NCBI RefSeq assembly: GCF_014641555.1
Contig: NZ_BMHY01000001.1
Location: 837,706 to 901,705, forward strand
Direction of reading: 5' to 3'
DNA from: Paenibacillus radicis (ex Gao et al. 2016)
Lineage (GTDB): Bacteria > Bacillota > Bacilli > Paenibacillales > Paenibacillaceae
Length of the DNA stretch: 64,000 nucleotides
The notes under the pieces were generated by a model. It was not told the origin of the DNA. It did not search any database and worked only from the letters and a program-made list of their open reading frames with translations. The first letter of the stretch is position 1, and every line of letters starts with the position of its first letter. Made by a program: the position numbers and the translations under genes. Of this stretch, positions 7,833 to 15,579 are shown piece by piece.

Positions 7833-8288
7833 TTATATTTTTTTGATTTTATTCCAGATCCGCAACGAAGAGGAAACGCCATCGATAACTGCACTTGCGA
7901 TATGATGGGAAGAGCCCTGATGCTCTCTTTTAGATTCGATTGCTGCCGGGCGATCTTCTGCTTTGATCGAAGAGACGACACTGGCCGCCGATTGCTTGAC
8001 GACGCCGGTAAAGCTGTGAAGAGCATGTCCGATATCGTTTACGGTAGTGAATACGACGTCCAATGCACTTAACTTACCGCGAACGTCTAGCGTCATTGCA
8101 TTCGTATTATGAATCATTTCTTTCACGTCTACTGTAATTTGGGAGACATCCGTTCTTAGCTGACCAACGGTTAGCCGCACTTCGTCCAAAGTCGCTTTCA
8201 ACACTTTCATCGTCTGAATAATCGAGTACATGAGGATAATGAAGGCGACGGCGATAACGGCAACACTAATTTGAATAAACAGATCCAT
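7833..8288 (-). CDS. DUF948 (YtxG-like) membrane-anchored protein
   Basis: The 151-residue protein has an N-terminal membrane helix (about residues 5-25) and then a long helical region (TLDEVRLTVGQLRTDVSQI and similar heptads), as in the DUF948 family that includes stress-induced YtxG. The C-terminal 40 residues are basic and Ser-rich. It is the first gene of a three-gene operon with rsbW and sigB (39-bp gap to rsbW), behind a SigB-type promoter. Known YtxG is a general stress protein of unknown function. Whether it takes part in SigB control here is open. Confidence 0.82.
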   Translation of the reverse strand: MDLFIQISVAVIAVAFIILMYSIIQTMKVLKATLDEVRLTVGQLRTDVSQITVDVKEMIHNTNAMTLDVRGKLSALDVVFTTVNDIGHALHSFTGVVKQSAASVVSSIKAEDRPAAIESKREHQGSSHHIASAVIDGVSSSLRIWNKIKKI

Positions 8289-8316
8289 TTTGCATCACTT
8301 CCTCTTTTTTCATTAG

Positions 8317-8342
8317 TTACCCGCATGGGAAGGTTTTGAAAC
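8317..8342 (-). promoter_or_regulatory. SigB-type promoter of DUF948-rsbW-sigB
   Basis: On the minus strand GTTTCA (complement of 8337-8342), a 14-bp spacer and GGGTAA (complement of 8317-8322) match the SigB consensus GTTTWW-N12/15-GGGWAW closely. It lies about 29 bp upstream of the DUF948 ATG and predicts SigB autoregulation. It is divergent from the kinase gene that starts at 8408. Confidence 0.75.
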
Positions 8343-8365
8343 AGCAAGAATTAGAAGAGAGTTGG

Positions 8366-8374
8366 TGGTATACT
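8366..8374 (+). promoter_or_regulatory. Extended -10 promoter for the rsbK-like kinase gene
   Basis: TGGTATACT (8366-8374) is an extended -10 element (TGN plus TATACT) 34 bp upstream of the ATG at 8408. No good -35 is seen at 16-18 bp, so strength and sigma use are uncertain. Confidence 0.35.
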
Positions 8375-8407
8375 GGAAGGACAAGTCTGGATAGAGAAGG
8401 AGAACCT

Positions 8408-11167
8408 ATGTTTCGGAATATCAAGTTCAATATCCGCACCAAAATCGCAATCGGATATTTTCTTATCATCTGTTGTCTTGGCGTAGCCATTGTCGTCGTA
8501 ACCGATCGAATCTCCGCCTTGCAGGATGAAGTAGAGACGATAACGAGCCGCGATATCGACATTCATAATTTCATAGCTTCCATTCAATATGACGCCATAA
8601 GCATGGAATCCGGGCAGCGTGGCTATATCCTTACAGGGGACGAAGCTTATTTGTCGCCCTACAATAAAGGGAAATCCCAATGGGAAGCCAATTTTAACAG
8701 CCTGTACGCTTATCTGGCCAACGATCCCTCAACGCAGCGGGATCTGGAGGAAATCAAGCTGACGATTGTGAATTGGATTGACACGGCTGCCGAGCCTACC
8801 ATTACGATGAAAAAGCAAAATCGGACGAATGATATTGTCGCTTTCTTTCAAGAGGATGTTGGAAAAACGTATATCGATCAGTTGAGGAGCCAATTTGAAT
8901 CGTTAAGAAGCAAACAGATTCAAGCGACAAAGCTGCATATTATCGCGTTGGAGAACCGCAATCAATTGTTGACGATCGGCATCTATATCATGCTTATTAT
9001 CGTAACAGTCATCGCTTTTATGATCGTTGCATTCGTCTCCGGGTCGATTGTCCGAACGATTAAGCAGGTCGCCAAAACGATTACCGAAATCGCTTCGGCC
9101 GGCGGGGATCTAACGACTCGAATAAAGGTGAACACCAGGGATGAAATCAAGGAACTGGGCGACGCGACCAATCGTTTGCTGTCGACTCTTGAATCGCAAA
9201 ATTGGATTCAGACCAAGGTGGCTGAAGTAGCCACAATGAATCAAGGCATTAATGATTTATCGACGCTGGCGCAATCTTTTCTATCGAAAGTAGCTCCGAT
9301 GGTGAATGCCTCTTACGGCGTCTTTTATTTGCGGAAAGGGACTGGCAGCCAGCAGTTGTTAGTGAAAACGGCCTCTTACGCCAGCTATGGCGATGAGAAG
9401 GGCGTGGCTAGCTTCCGGATGGGGGAAGGGCTTATCGGGCAATGCGCGCTGGAAAAACGCGTCTTCCTGCTGAATCAGCCGGAAAACCATTCCGCCGTCA
9501 TTACTTCAGGGCTAGGTACGATAGAGCCACAAAGTATTCTAATCGTCCCAATCGAATTTGAAGAAAAGGTCGAGGCCGTTATCGAGTTTGCTTCAATCGA
9601 GCCCTTCACCGCGCAGCATCTGAAGCTGCTGGAGGAAATCGAGAAGGACTTTGGCATCGCCGTCAACAATGTGGCGGGCCGGATGGAGGTCGAACGGCTG
9701 CTAAGCGAATCCCAAGTGCTGACGGAAGAGCTTCAGGCGCAGACCGAGGAGCTTCAGACGCAGTCGGAGGAGCTGCAAATGCAGCAGGAAGAAATGAAGA
9801 TGACGACCGAGCATTTGGAGGAGCAGAACCTATTCGCCGAGCAAAAGACGAAAGAGCTGGAGAAGGCGAAGCGGGAGCTGGAAATCTATTCGGAGAAATT
9901 GAAGCAAAGCAGTCAGTACAAAACGAATTTTCTGGCCAATATGTCGCATGAGCTGCGGACTCCATTGAACAGCATATTGATCCTGTCGCAACTGCTCTCT
10001 GAGAATGAGCATGCTCATTTAAGCGAAGATGAAGCCGGTTATGCAAGTGTCATCCATACGTCAGGTCAGGATCTGTTGAAGCTGATCGACGATATCTTGG
10101 ACTTATCGAAAATTGAGGCGGGCAAGGTCATCCTGACGGTAGATGAAGTGAATTTGACTGAAATTCCCGAGCTGATGAAGCCCGTGTTTGATCCAATCGC
10201 CGCTCAGAAAGGATTGGCGTTCACCGTTCATGCAGAATCTGAACTTCCAAATCTATGGCACACAGACGGGCAGCGGCTGCAGCAGATTTTGAACAATTTA
10301 CTGTCCAATGCGTTTAAATTCACCGAAAGCGGCTCTGTCGAGTTAAAGCTTGCGTTAGCTGATCCAAGGAAAGCGGGGCAGCTGCGGAAGCGGCAGGGAG
10401 ACGATGCTTGGCTGGCTATTTCGGTAACGGACACCGGCATCGGCATTCCTGCGGACAAGCAGCAGCTCATATTCGAAGCGTTCCAGCAGGTGGACGGTGA
10501 GACAAATCGCCAGTATGGCGGTACCGGACTTGGTCTTTCTATTTGTAATGAGTTTGCTAAGCTACTAGGCGGCAGTATCCAACTGGAGAGCGCCCCTGGC
10601 GAAGGCAGCACCTTTACGCTTTATTTGCCTAATTTGAACCGGGATGCTGTCGAGACGATTGTGAGCGCCAGTCAAGAAGCAGCTGCAGCAATTGATTACG
10701 TTCCACCGCATGAGCAGTATGAGGAACCTCTCGAAGAAGATTTCAATCGGATGGAGACGGAAAAAGGGGAAACATCGATTTTCAGCGGGAAAAGGATATT
10801 GCTCGTAGAGGACGATGCAAGAAATGTATACGCGTTGTCGAGTGCTTTGGAGCAGCATAACATCGAAGTGACGGTAGCGGGCAATGGCAAGCGCTGCATG
10901 GACATTTTGGAGAAGGACAAAGGTTTCGATCTGGTGCTGATGGACATCATGATGCCGCTTATGGACGGCTTTGAGACGATGCGTGAGATTCGCAAGCAGC
11001 CGATCCTGCAGGAGCTGCCGATTATCGCGCTTACCGCGAAAGCGATGAAGAGCGATCGTGAGAAATGTCTGGAAGCGGGAGCATCGGATTATATTAGCAA
11101 ACCGATCCAGATGGAGCAGCTATTCTCTCTTATGAGAGTATGGCTGACGAAACAGGTGGGCAAATGA
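8408..11167 (+). CDS. Hybrid sensor histidine kinase, RsbK type
   Basis: This 919-residue membrane sensor kinase is the likely input of the SigB pathway. In order: membrane helix (about 13-33), CHASE3-like periplasmic domain (about 35-170), membrane helix (about 185-208), HAMP (about 208-265), GAF (about 285-430), a Gln/Glu-rich coiled coil (about 430-505), HisKA with His514 in NMSHELRTPLNS, HATPase with GTGLGLSI, and a C-terminal receiver with Asp846 in LVLMDIMMP. GAGAAGGAG precedes ATG 8408; the upstream in-frame ATG at 8336 lacks a site. B. cereus RsbK has the same plan and signals to RsbY. The methyltransferase gene overlaps its stop codon, matching the RsbK-RsbM pair. Confidence 0.88.
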   Translation: MFRNIKFNIRTKIAIGYFLIICCLGVAIVVVTDRISALQDEVETITSRDIDIHNFIASIQYDAISMESGQRGYILTGDEAYLSPYNKGKSQWEANFNSLYAYLANDPSTQRDLEEIKLTIVNWIDTAAEPTITMKKQNRTNDIVAFFQEDVGKTYIDQLRSQFESLRSKQIQATKLHIIALENRNQLLTIGIYIMLIIVTVIAFMIVAFVSGSIVRTIKQVAKTITEIASAGGDLTTRIKVNTRDEIKELGDATNRLLSTLESQNWIQTKVAEVATMNQGINDLSTLAQSFLSKVAPMVNASYGVFYLRKGTGSQQLLVKTASYASYGDEKGVASFRMGEGLIGQCALEKRVFLLNQPENHSAVITSGLGTIEPQSILIVPIEFEEKVEAVIEFASIEPFTAQHLKLLEEIEKDFGIAVNNVAGRMEVERLLSESQVLTEELQAQTEELQTQSEELQMQQEEMKMTTEHLEEQNLFAEQKTKELEKAKRELEIYSEKLKQSSQYKTNFLANMSHELRTPLNSILILSQLLSENEHAHLSEDEAGYASVIHTSGQDLLKLIDDILDLSKIEAGKVILTVDEVNLTEIPELMKPVFDPIAAQKGLAFTVHAESELPNLWHTDGQRLQQILNNLLSNAFKFTESGSVELKLALADPRKAGQLRKRQGDDAWLAISVTDTGIGIPADKQQLIFEAFQQVDGETNRQYGGTGLGLSICNEFAKLLGGSIQLESAPGEGSTFTLYLPNLNRDAVETIVSASQEAAAAIDYVPPHEQYEEPLEEDFNRMETEKGETSIFSGKRILLVEDDARNVYALSSALEQHNIEVTVAGNGKRCMDILEKDKGFDLVLMDIMMPLMDGFETMREIRKQPILQELPIIALTAKAMKSDREKCLEAGASDYISKPIQMEQLFSLMRVWLTKQVGK

Positions 11168-12033
11168 GTGAGTTTGATTCCATTGAGGCTGGTCAGGGAT
11201 TAGAGGGAAGCGAGGAGCTGCAGCAGCCCTTGGAGGACATTGAAATTCAACTGCTGCTGGAGGGCATCTATCTGGCTTACGGTTATGATTTCCGTCACTA
11301 TTTGCGCTCCTCGATCCGCAGAAGAGTTTGGAGCCGGATCAATCTCGATAATTTGCCGTCGATAACGGCTCTCTTGGATAAAGTGCTGCATGAACCTGAT
11401 TATTTTCATCTGCTGGCAAATGATTTTTCGATCAAAGTAACTGAAATGTATCGCGATCCTGATTTTTTTCAGCTGTTTCGAGAGCGGGTTGTTCCTCTCT
11501 TGCGCAACAAATCAGAAATCCGGATATGGCATGCGGGCTGCTCTACCGGCGAGGAAGTGTATTCTATGGCGATCTTGCTTCTGGAAGAGGGACTGCTTCA
11601 CCGGACTAAAATTTATGCGACAGATATGAATGAGCAGGCGATACAGAAAGCGAAGCAGGGGAAATTTCCGCTCAAGCGCATGCAATCCTTTACGAAAAAC
11701 TATTTGCAGGCGGGCGGAATGAAGGAGTTTTCCTCCTATTACACGACAGATCGGGAATATGCGATTTTTCATCCGGAGCTAGCTGATCATATCGTATTTG
11801 CCCAGCATAATTTGGCCACAGACAGTACGTTTAATGAATTTCACGTCATTCTTTGCCGCAACGTGCTTATCTATTTCGATACCACACTGCAGCACCGCGT
11901 ACATCAGTTGTTCTACGATAGCCTGGCGGAAGGCGGCATTTTGGGATTAGGAAGCATGGAATCCTTGCTGGCTGCTTATAAGCCAAGCTATGAGGAGCTA
12001 GCTCCAGCCGAACGGATATTTCGTAAAATATGA
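11164..12033 (+). CDS. CheR-type methyltransferase, RsbM type
   Basis: The 289-residue protein has an N-terminal CheR all-alpha domain (HYLRSSIRRRVWSRI) and a SAM-binding CheR domain with IRIWHAGCSTGEEVYSMAI and VILCRNVLIYFD. CheR proteins methylate glutamates of chemoreceptors, but no chemotaxis gene is nearby. Its ATG overlaps the stop of the hybrid kinase gene (ATGA), so the kinase is the probable substrate, as RsbM methylates RsbK in B. cereus and dampens SigB signalling. The in-frame ATG at 11140 lies inside the kinase gene and is less likely. The specific role is inferred from context. Confidence 0.85.
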   Translation: MSEFDSIEAGQGLEGSEELQQPLEDIEIQLLLEGIYLAYGYDFRHYLRSSIRRRVWSRINLDNLPSITALLDKVLHEPDYFHLLANDFSIKVTEMYRDPDFFQLFRERVVPLLRNKSEIRIWHAGCSTGEEVYSMAILLLEEGLLHRTKIYATDMNEQAIQKAKQGKFPLKRMQSFTKNYLQAGGMKEFSSYYTTDREYAIFHPELADHIVFAQHNLATDSTFNEFHVILCRNVLIYFDTTLQHRVHQLFYDSLAEGGILGLGSMESLLAAYKPSYEELAPAERIFRKI

Positions 12034-12043
12034 GCGGATAACC

Positions 12044-12092
12044 AAACAAAGGGTGACCCTAGAGCCTATAGCTCCAGGGTCACCCTTTGTTT
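12044..12092. terminator. Bidirectional terminator between rsbM-like gene and second rsbW
   Basis: A 17-bp perfect stem: AAACAAAGGGTGACCCT (12044-12060) and its complement (12076-12092). It serves the convergent transcripts from both sides. Confidence 0.88.
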
Positions 12093-12115
12093 CGTATTCG
12101 TTGAAGCGCTCCTTA

Positions 12116-12541
12116 CTAGGACGGCGCATCCAAATATTTCGTCAACACGACTTCCGTTCCGTGGTCAATCGCAATGACGTCCACTTCGTCCATCAGCGCT
12201 TGCATGAGATAAAGCCCTAACCCGCCAACACGCAGATCGCCGACTTCCTTAGCATGAATTGGTGATGCCTCATTAATCGCGTCCGAATAAACAAAAGGAG
12301 GGCCTTCGTTGCTGATTCTGACAGTCAACGAAGTCTCGTCTGATGCAAAGACGATCGAGATGGTGCCATCGGGCTGAGCGCCATGAAGCACAGCGTTATT
12401 GCATGCCTCCGATACGGCCACCTTCATATCTTCAATGGCTTCATAAGAAAACCGCAGCTTGGAGGCCAAGCCGTAAAGGCAAACCCGGACAATATCGATA
12501 TAATCTGCGTGAGCAGGGATTTGCAGTCGAATTTCGCTCAT
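12116..12541 (-). CDS. Second RsbW-like anti-sigma factor/kinase (copy 2)
   Basis: This 141-residue GHKL protein is clearly similar to RsbW copy 1: both share IPA-A-YID-VR, IEDMKVAV-EACNNAVLH and GGLG-YLM-ALMD. The N box is intact, but the G1 box reads SNEGPP, with Asn78 where RsbW and SpoIIAB have an Asp that contacts adenine. Its ATG overlaps the upstream rsbV stop by 4 bp, the standard rsbV-rsbW coupling. It may be the kinase that controls RsbV, a weakened paralogue, or an anti-sigma factor for another target; the sequence alone does not decide. Confidence 0.85.
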   Translation of the reverse strand: MSEIRLQIPAHADYIDIVRVCLYGLASKLRFSYEAIEDMKVAVSEACNNAVLHGAQPDGTISIVFASDETSLTVRISNEGPPFVYSDAINEASPIHAKEVGDLRVGGLGLYLMQALMDEVDVIAIDHGTEVVLTKYLDAPS

Positions 12542-12870
12542 GCCTTATTCTCGGTCCCTTCCGTCAAATATGCGGATATGCCAGTTAAATCAAACAGCCG
12601 CTTAATAGACGGCGGGATATTTTGTACGGAGAAAGGGGCTTTCAAACCGTCGCGAATTTTCAGGACGGATACGATGATACCGATGCCGGTACTGTCGATA
12701 TACGTTAAATCCTTTAAGTTCAGGATGAGTTCTCGGTCCGTCTGATGGACGACCGGCTCCAGTACTGCTCGCAGTTGAGGAACGACGGACAAGTCTAATT
12801 CTCCGCTTAACGATAATAAATAAGCATTCGTTGTTTCTTGCTGTTCAATCTGAAACGGTTCGACTCTCAT
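12538..12870 (-). CDS. rsbV: Anti-anti-sigma factor RsbV (STAS domain)
   Basis: A 110-residue single STAS domain. The phosphorylatable serine is in YIDSTGIGI (Ser60), preceded by GELDLSVVPQL, the usual RsbV/SpoIIAA layout. Unphosphorylated RsbV sequesters RsbW and frees SigB. This is the only RsbV seen in the stress island, although there are two RsbW proteins. It is cotranscribed with rsbW copy 2. The PP2C response regulator at 13508-14659 is the likely phosphatase that reactivates it. Confidence 0.92.
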   Translation of the reverse strand: MRVEPFQIEQQETTNAYLLSLSGELDLSVVPQLRAVLEPVVHQTDRELILNLKDLTYIDSTGIGIIVSVLKIRDGLKAPFSVQNIPPSIKRLFDLTGISAYLTEGTENKA

Positions 12871-12901
12871 TCATTTCACTCCGGTCTCATAGTTTAATAA
12901 A

Positions 12902-12930
12902 ATCATACCAATCGATTGCAATATACACAA
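12902..12930 (-). promoter_or_regulatory. SigA-type promoter of rsbV-rsbW2
   Basis: On the minus strand TTGTGT (complement of 12925-12930), 17-bp spacer, TATGAT (complement of 12902-12907), about 30 bp before the rsbV start. No SigB-type element was seen, so basal, housekeeping expression is predicted. Confidence 0.5.
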
Positions 12931-12956
12931 GCGCAAGGCAGCATTCAGCTGCCCTG

Positions 12957-13439
12957 CTATACAGAAGCGATATGGTAATAGGCAATCGATTTCAGCTTGC
13001 CCGTATCCGGGTCGATAAACAGCTTAAGCAGCGCTTCATTCCGTTGAAAGACGATGCCGTCTTCAGCTATAAAGTCCGGCTCGCCAAGCGCTTCTCTAAT
13101 GGCCGTCTCCGTTGCCGGTAGTTCATTGCCGTCTATGCGGAGCTGTTCGGCGTCTCCGGCAATCTCAACATAATCAAGCCATCCGTCACGGAACGCGATG
13201 TCCATGCCTGTATAATCGTAAATTTGCAGCTCCGCCAACCATTCATCCTGCGTAACGTTGAGCGGCTTACCGAGCTTTTCCTCTACAGTGGCCGGATCAT
13301 CGTCCAATGTAAGCCCGTTTACAGAAAGAAGCGGGTATGACTCTCCCTTACTTGCCTGCAAAGGGGGCATGGAAGCGGAAGCCGGTATTTGGCTGACAAT
13401 CGCGCCTAACAGACAACCAATCAGAACGATATTCTTCAT
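12957..13439 (-). CDS. Secreted or lipid-free exported hypothetical protein with SigB-type promoter
   Basis: This 160-residue protein has a signal peptide (hydrophobic core about residues 4-18, likely cleavage after ASA) and no lipobox. The mature part starts with SVNGLTLDDDPATVEEKLGKPL, a pattern found in small BamE/SmpA-like folds where a helix measures a short beta domain, repeated weakly as REALGEPDFIAEDGIVFQRN. I do not recognise a named family. GGAGG lies 8 bases before ATG 13439; an in-frame TTG 6 bases upstream is too close to it. A SigB-type promoter is at 13481-13505, so it is a probable stress regulon member. Confidence 0.75.
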   Translation of the reverse strand: MKNIVLIGCLLGAIVSQIPASASMPPLQASKGESYPLLSVNGLTLDDDPATVEEKLGKPLNVTQDEWLAELQIYDYTGMDIAFRDGWLDYVEIAGDAEQLRIDGNELPATETAIREALGEPDFIAEDGIVFQRNEALLKLFIDPDTGKLKSIAYYHIASV

Positions 13440-13480
13440 ATGCAATTCCTCCAGCAGCGTAATGGGTTGCTGTTAACTAA

Positions 13481-13505
13481 TAACCCGTTTTCCTCCGCTT
13501 GAAAC
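13481..13505 (-). promoter_or_regulatory. SigB-type promoter of the exported hypothetical gene
   Basis: On the minus strand GTTTCA (complement of 13500-13505), 13-bp spacer and GGGTTA (complement of 13481-13486). It lies between the end of the RsbY-like gene and the hypothetical gene, and its -35 is identical to that of the sigB operon promoter. Confidence 0.62.
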
Positions 13506-13507
13506 AG

Positions 13508-14659
13508 TTATTCGGAAATTATTGATTTGGTCTGCAGCTTGACCAGGCAAATGTCATCTTTTTGGATGCCATTGCAAGGTACGGGAACGATTGTCCGTAC
13601 CAGTTCATGGGGCTCCGTATGCCGTCCTTCAGTGAACTGTTTGATGAGCCGTTCGATCGGAATCTCCCTGCCATTGTCTATGGAATCGATCAGGCCGTCT
13701 GTATAGAGCGTAATCGCAACCTCATGATCGTAACGGAGCTCTCTCTTCTCGACTTTCAGGCTGTCAAACAATCCAATGGCACCGCAGCTTTGCTCCAGCA
13801 GAACAGTTTCCCCGTCGACAAAGGCGACACCTGTCGGATGTCCGGCATTGACGTACTCCAACGTTTTTCGCTCCGTATCCAGCACCAGATAGATCGCCGT
13901 AAAATAGTAATTGATCAGTTCGTCCTTCATATGAAGCTGATTCATATACCGGTTCAGCTCCAGCATGACCTGCTCCATATCGGAAATGCGGGTGATTGTG
14001 TCCCGCAGCACAGAAGAAATGTACATGCACACAAGGGAGGAGGAGATGCCATGGCCCATCATGTCCAGCAAAATAACGCCGTATCGATGTTTGTCAATGC
14101 GATACCAGGCGTAGAAATCGCCCGCAAGCTCTGAAGAGGGCTGATAGGCGGCATAGATCGAGACGTTCTCGTCGTCAATCGGTTTGCTTAACACGCTAAG
14201 CTGAACCTGTTTGGCCAACTCCAGCTTATATTTCATCCGTTTGTCCCGCTCTTTATGCCAATCGATTTCTTTCTTTAGCCGAAGTGCCGAACGAATACGG
14301 GCCAGCAGCTCCATCCGATTGATTGGCTTCATGACATAATCGCTCGCGCCGGCGTCCAGAGCTTCGGCCATTTTGTTGGAGTCGCCGACGGCAGTGACGA
14401 AGATGATCGGAACATCCTTATAGCGTGTGTCCTGTTGAATCACCCGGCATGCTTCCAGACCGTCGATGTCGGGCATCATCATATCCATTAATATCAATTC
14501 GATATCGGGCTCCCTCATTACGGCGGAGTGAATGCCCAGCATCTCATAAAGCTCATGAGCGGAAGATGCGGTTTTCAGTTGTGAATAACCTGCTTTATTT
14601 AAAATCGTTTTAATGATGAGCTGATTGGTGGCATTATCGTCTACTATTATGATACTCAT
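13508..14659 (-). CDS. Response regulator with PP2C-type phosphatase output, RsbY type
   Basis: The 383 residues comprise a receiver domain (Asp7/Asp8, phospho-acceptor Asp59 in LILMDMMMPD, and YVMKPI), a short linker helix (about 130-150) and a SpoIIE/RsbU-type PP2C phosphatase domain (ELAGDFYAWYRI, VILLDMMGHG, AITLYTDGL with metal-binding Asp residues). B. cereus RsbY has this architecture: RsbK phosphorylates it, and it dephosphorylates RsbV~P to release SigB. The hybrid kinase at 8408 is the obvious partner. No SigB-type promoter was found in front of it. Confidence 0.9.
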   Translation of the reverse strand: MSIIIVDDNATNQLIIKTILNKAGYSQLKTASSAHELYEMLGIHSAVMREPDIELILMDMMMPDIDGLEACRVIQQDTRYKDVPIIFVTAVGDSNKMAEALDAGASDYVMKPINRMELLARIRSALRLKKEIDWHKERDKRMKYKLELAKQVQLSVLSKPIDDENVSIYAAYQPSSELAGDFYAWYRIDKHRYGVILLDMMGHGISSSLVCMYISSVLRDTITRISDMEQVMLELNRYMNQLHMKDELINYYFTAIYLVLDTERKTLEYVNAGHPTGVAFVDGETVLLEQSCGAIGLFDSLKVEKRELRYDHEVAITLYTDGLIDSIDNGREIPIERLIKQFTEGRHTEPHELVRTIVPVPCNGIQKDDICLVKLQTKSIISE

Positions 14660-14707
14660 AGAAAGGCCCCTTTAAGTTGGAATCTGTCTTATAACTATAT
14701 CATAGTA

Positions 14708-14738
14708 CAAAGACCTACCCTGAGAGGATAGGTCTTTG
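14708..14738. repeat. Inverted repeat between the YflT and RsbY-like genes
   Basis: CAAAGACCTA (14708-14717) pairs with TAGGTCTTTG (14729-14738). The position suits termination of the YflT transcript on the minus strand, but no U tract follows, so it may only be a weak terminator. Confidence 0.5.
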
Positions 14739-14763
14739 CTCCGTAAATGGATTTGGAAGGGGA

Positions 14764-15171
14764 TTAGATCATATAATGCGGATAGTAGTAGACTGCAGGG
14801 TCAAATTCATCTCCGATATATTCCCGTCCGCCCCAGGCGATGACCAAAATTTTATCGCGATCCATCTCCGACTCAAGATGCTCAGCATACTGCTTGGAGA
14901 TACCAAGCGATCTCATCTTAGCCCGAAGCTCGTCGCCGTTTGAGCGGAAAATGTTGGCGATTGCCGTACCCAAGCCTTCTGCGGATACGCCGATTTTCTC
15001 TGCATCCGTGTTGTCTGCGATGCGAGCCGTCCGGTCTTTGTCATGGGTCAATACGAAAATGTTATCTTTCGCATAACCCTCCCGCTGGAAGCGGTATACC
15101 TGCTCTTGAACCTCGACAATGCTTTTCACCGTGTGGACCTTCGTTTGATTCGTTGTTTGAGTTGTTGTCAT
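14764..15171 (-). CDS. YflT-family general stress protein (GsiB/17M-like)
   Basis: The 135-residue protein matches the heat-induced stress protein YflT domain: the N-terminal VKSIVEVQEQVYRFQREG with DNIFVLTHDKDRT, then GTAIANIF and a helix with SLGISKQYAEHLESEM, ending in ILVIAWGG. In Bacillus this family is SigB controlled and its biochemical role is unknown. GGAGGAA lies before the ATG. The DUF1328 gene ends 54 bp upstream on the same strand, so it is probably cotranscribed from the SigB-type promoter at 15448-15473. Confidence 0.88.
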   Translation of the reverse strand: MTTTQTTNQTKVHTVKSIVEVQEQVYRFQREGYAKDNIFVLTHDKDRTARIADNTDAEKIGVSAEGLGTAIANIFRSNGDELRAKMRSLGISKQYAEHLESEMDRDKILVIAWGGREYIGDEFDPAVYYYPHYMI

Positions 15172-15225
15172 TGTAATTCCTCCTCGTAATTTTTAATTTT
15201 AGTTAACCCGTTACCGTAATTGCAG

Positions 15226-15387
15226 TTAAGCTCGTCGTCTTCCCAGAATAAGCGATGCAATGAAAAGAACGATGAAGACGATAAACAAGATCTTGGCTAT
15301 TCCCGCCAGGGCGGAAGCTATGCCGAGAAAACCGAATATGCCTGCGACGATTGCGAAGATGAAAAATAATAATGCCCATCCCAACAT
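15226..15387 (-). CDS. DUF1328 (YtjA-like) small membrane protein
   Basis: This 53-residue ORF starts [16 protein letters not shown] and continues with [17 protein letters not shown] and a basic end GRRRA, the known pattern of the DUF1328/YtjA family: two membrane helices with a glycine-rich turn. AAAGGTGG lies 6-7 bases before the ATG. It is followed by the YflT gene. A SigB-type promoter lies about 60 bp upstream. Family members are often stress induced; function is unknown. Confidence 0.85.
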   Translation of the reverse strand: MLGWALLFFIFAIVAGIFGFLGIASALAGIAKILFIVFIVLFIASLILGRRRA

Positions 15388-15447
15388 TGGAACCACCTTT
15401 CTTTCTGTTTAAGTTTCACTGCGTTGTGTGTTGTTGCTTGCTTTGTA

Positions 15448-15473
15448 TTAACCGTCATGGCGAAGGTTGAAAC
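15448..15473 (-). promoter_or_regulatory. SigB-type promoter of DUF1328-yflT
   Basis: On the minus strand GTTTCA (complement of 15468-15473), 14-bp spacer and GGTTAA (complement of 15448-15453). Same -35 and spacing as the sigB operon promoter; the -10 differs at one of six positions. Confidence 0.6.
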
Positions 15474-15495
15474 TATTTTCTTTAAATAATCAAAA

Positions 15496-15535
15496 TAAAA
15501 ATGGTCCTCATCCCATTCAGGATGAAGACCATTTA
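15496..15535 (-). terminator. Terminator downstream of the nitroreductase gene
   Basis: AAATGGTC and TCATCC (15499-15513) pair with GGATGA and GACCATTT (15520-15534); on the minus strand a T-rich tract follows. Confidence 0.85.
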
Positions 15536-15579
15536 AGGCAAATCATTCGATTTCTTAGTTATGAATTCGGATGAAGATC

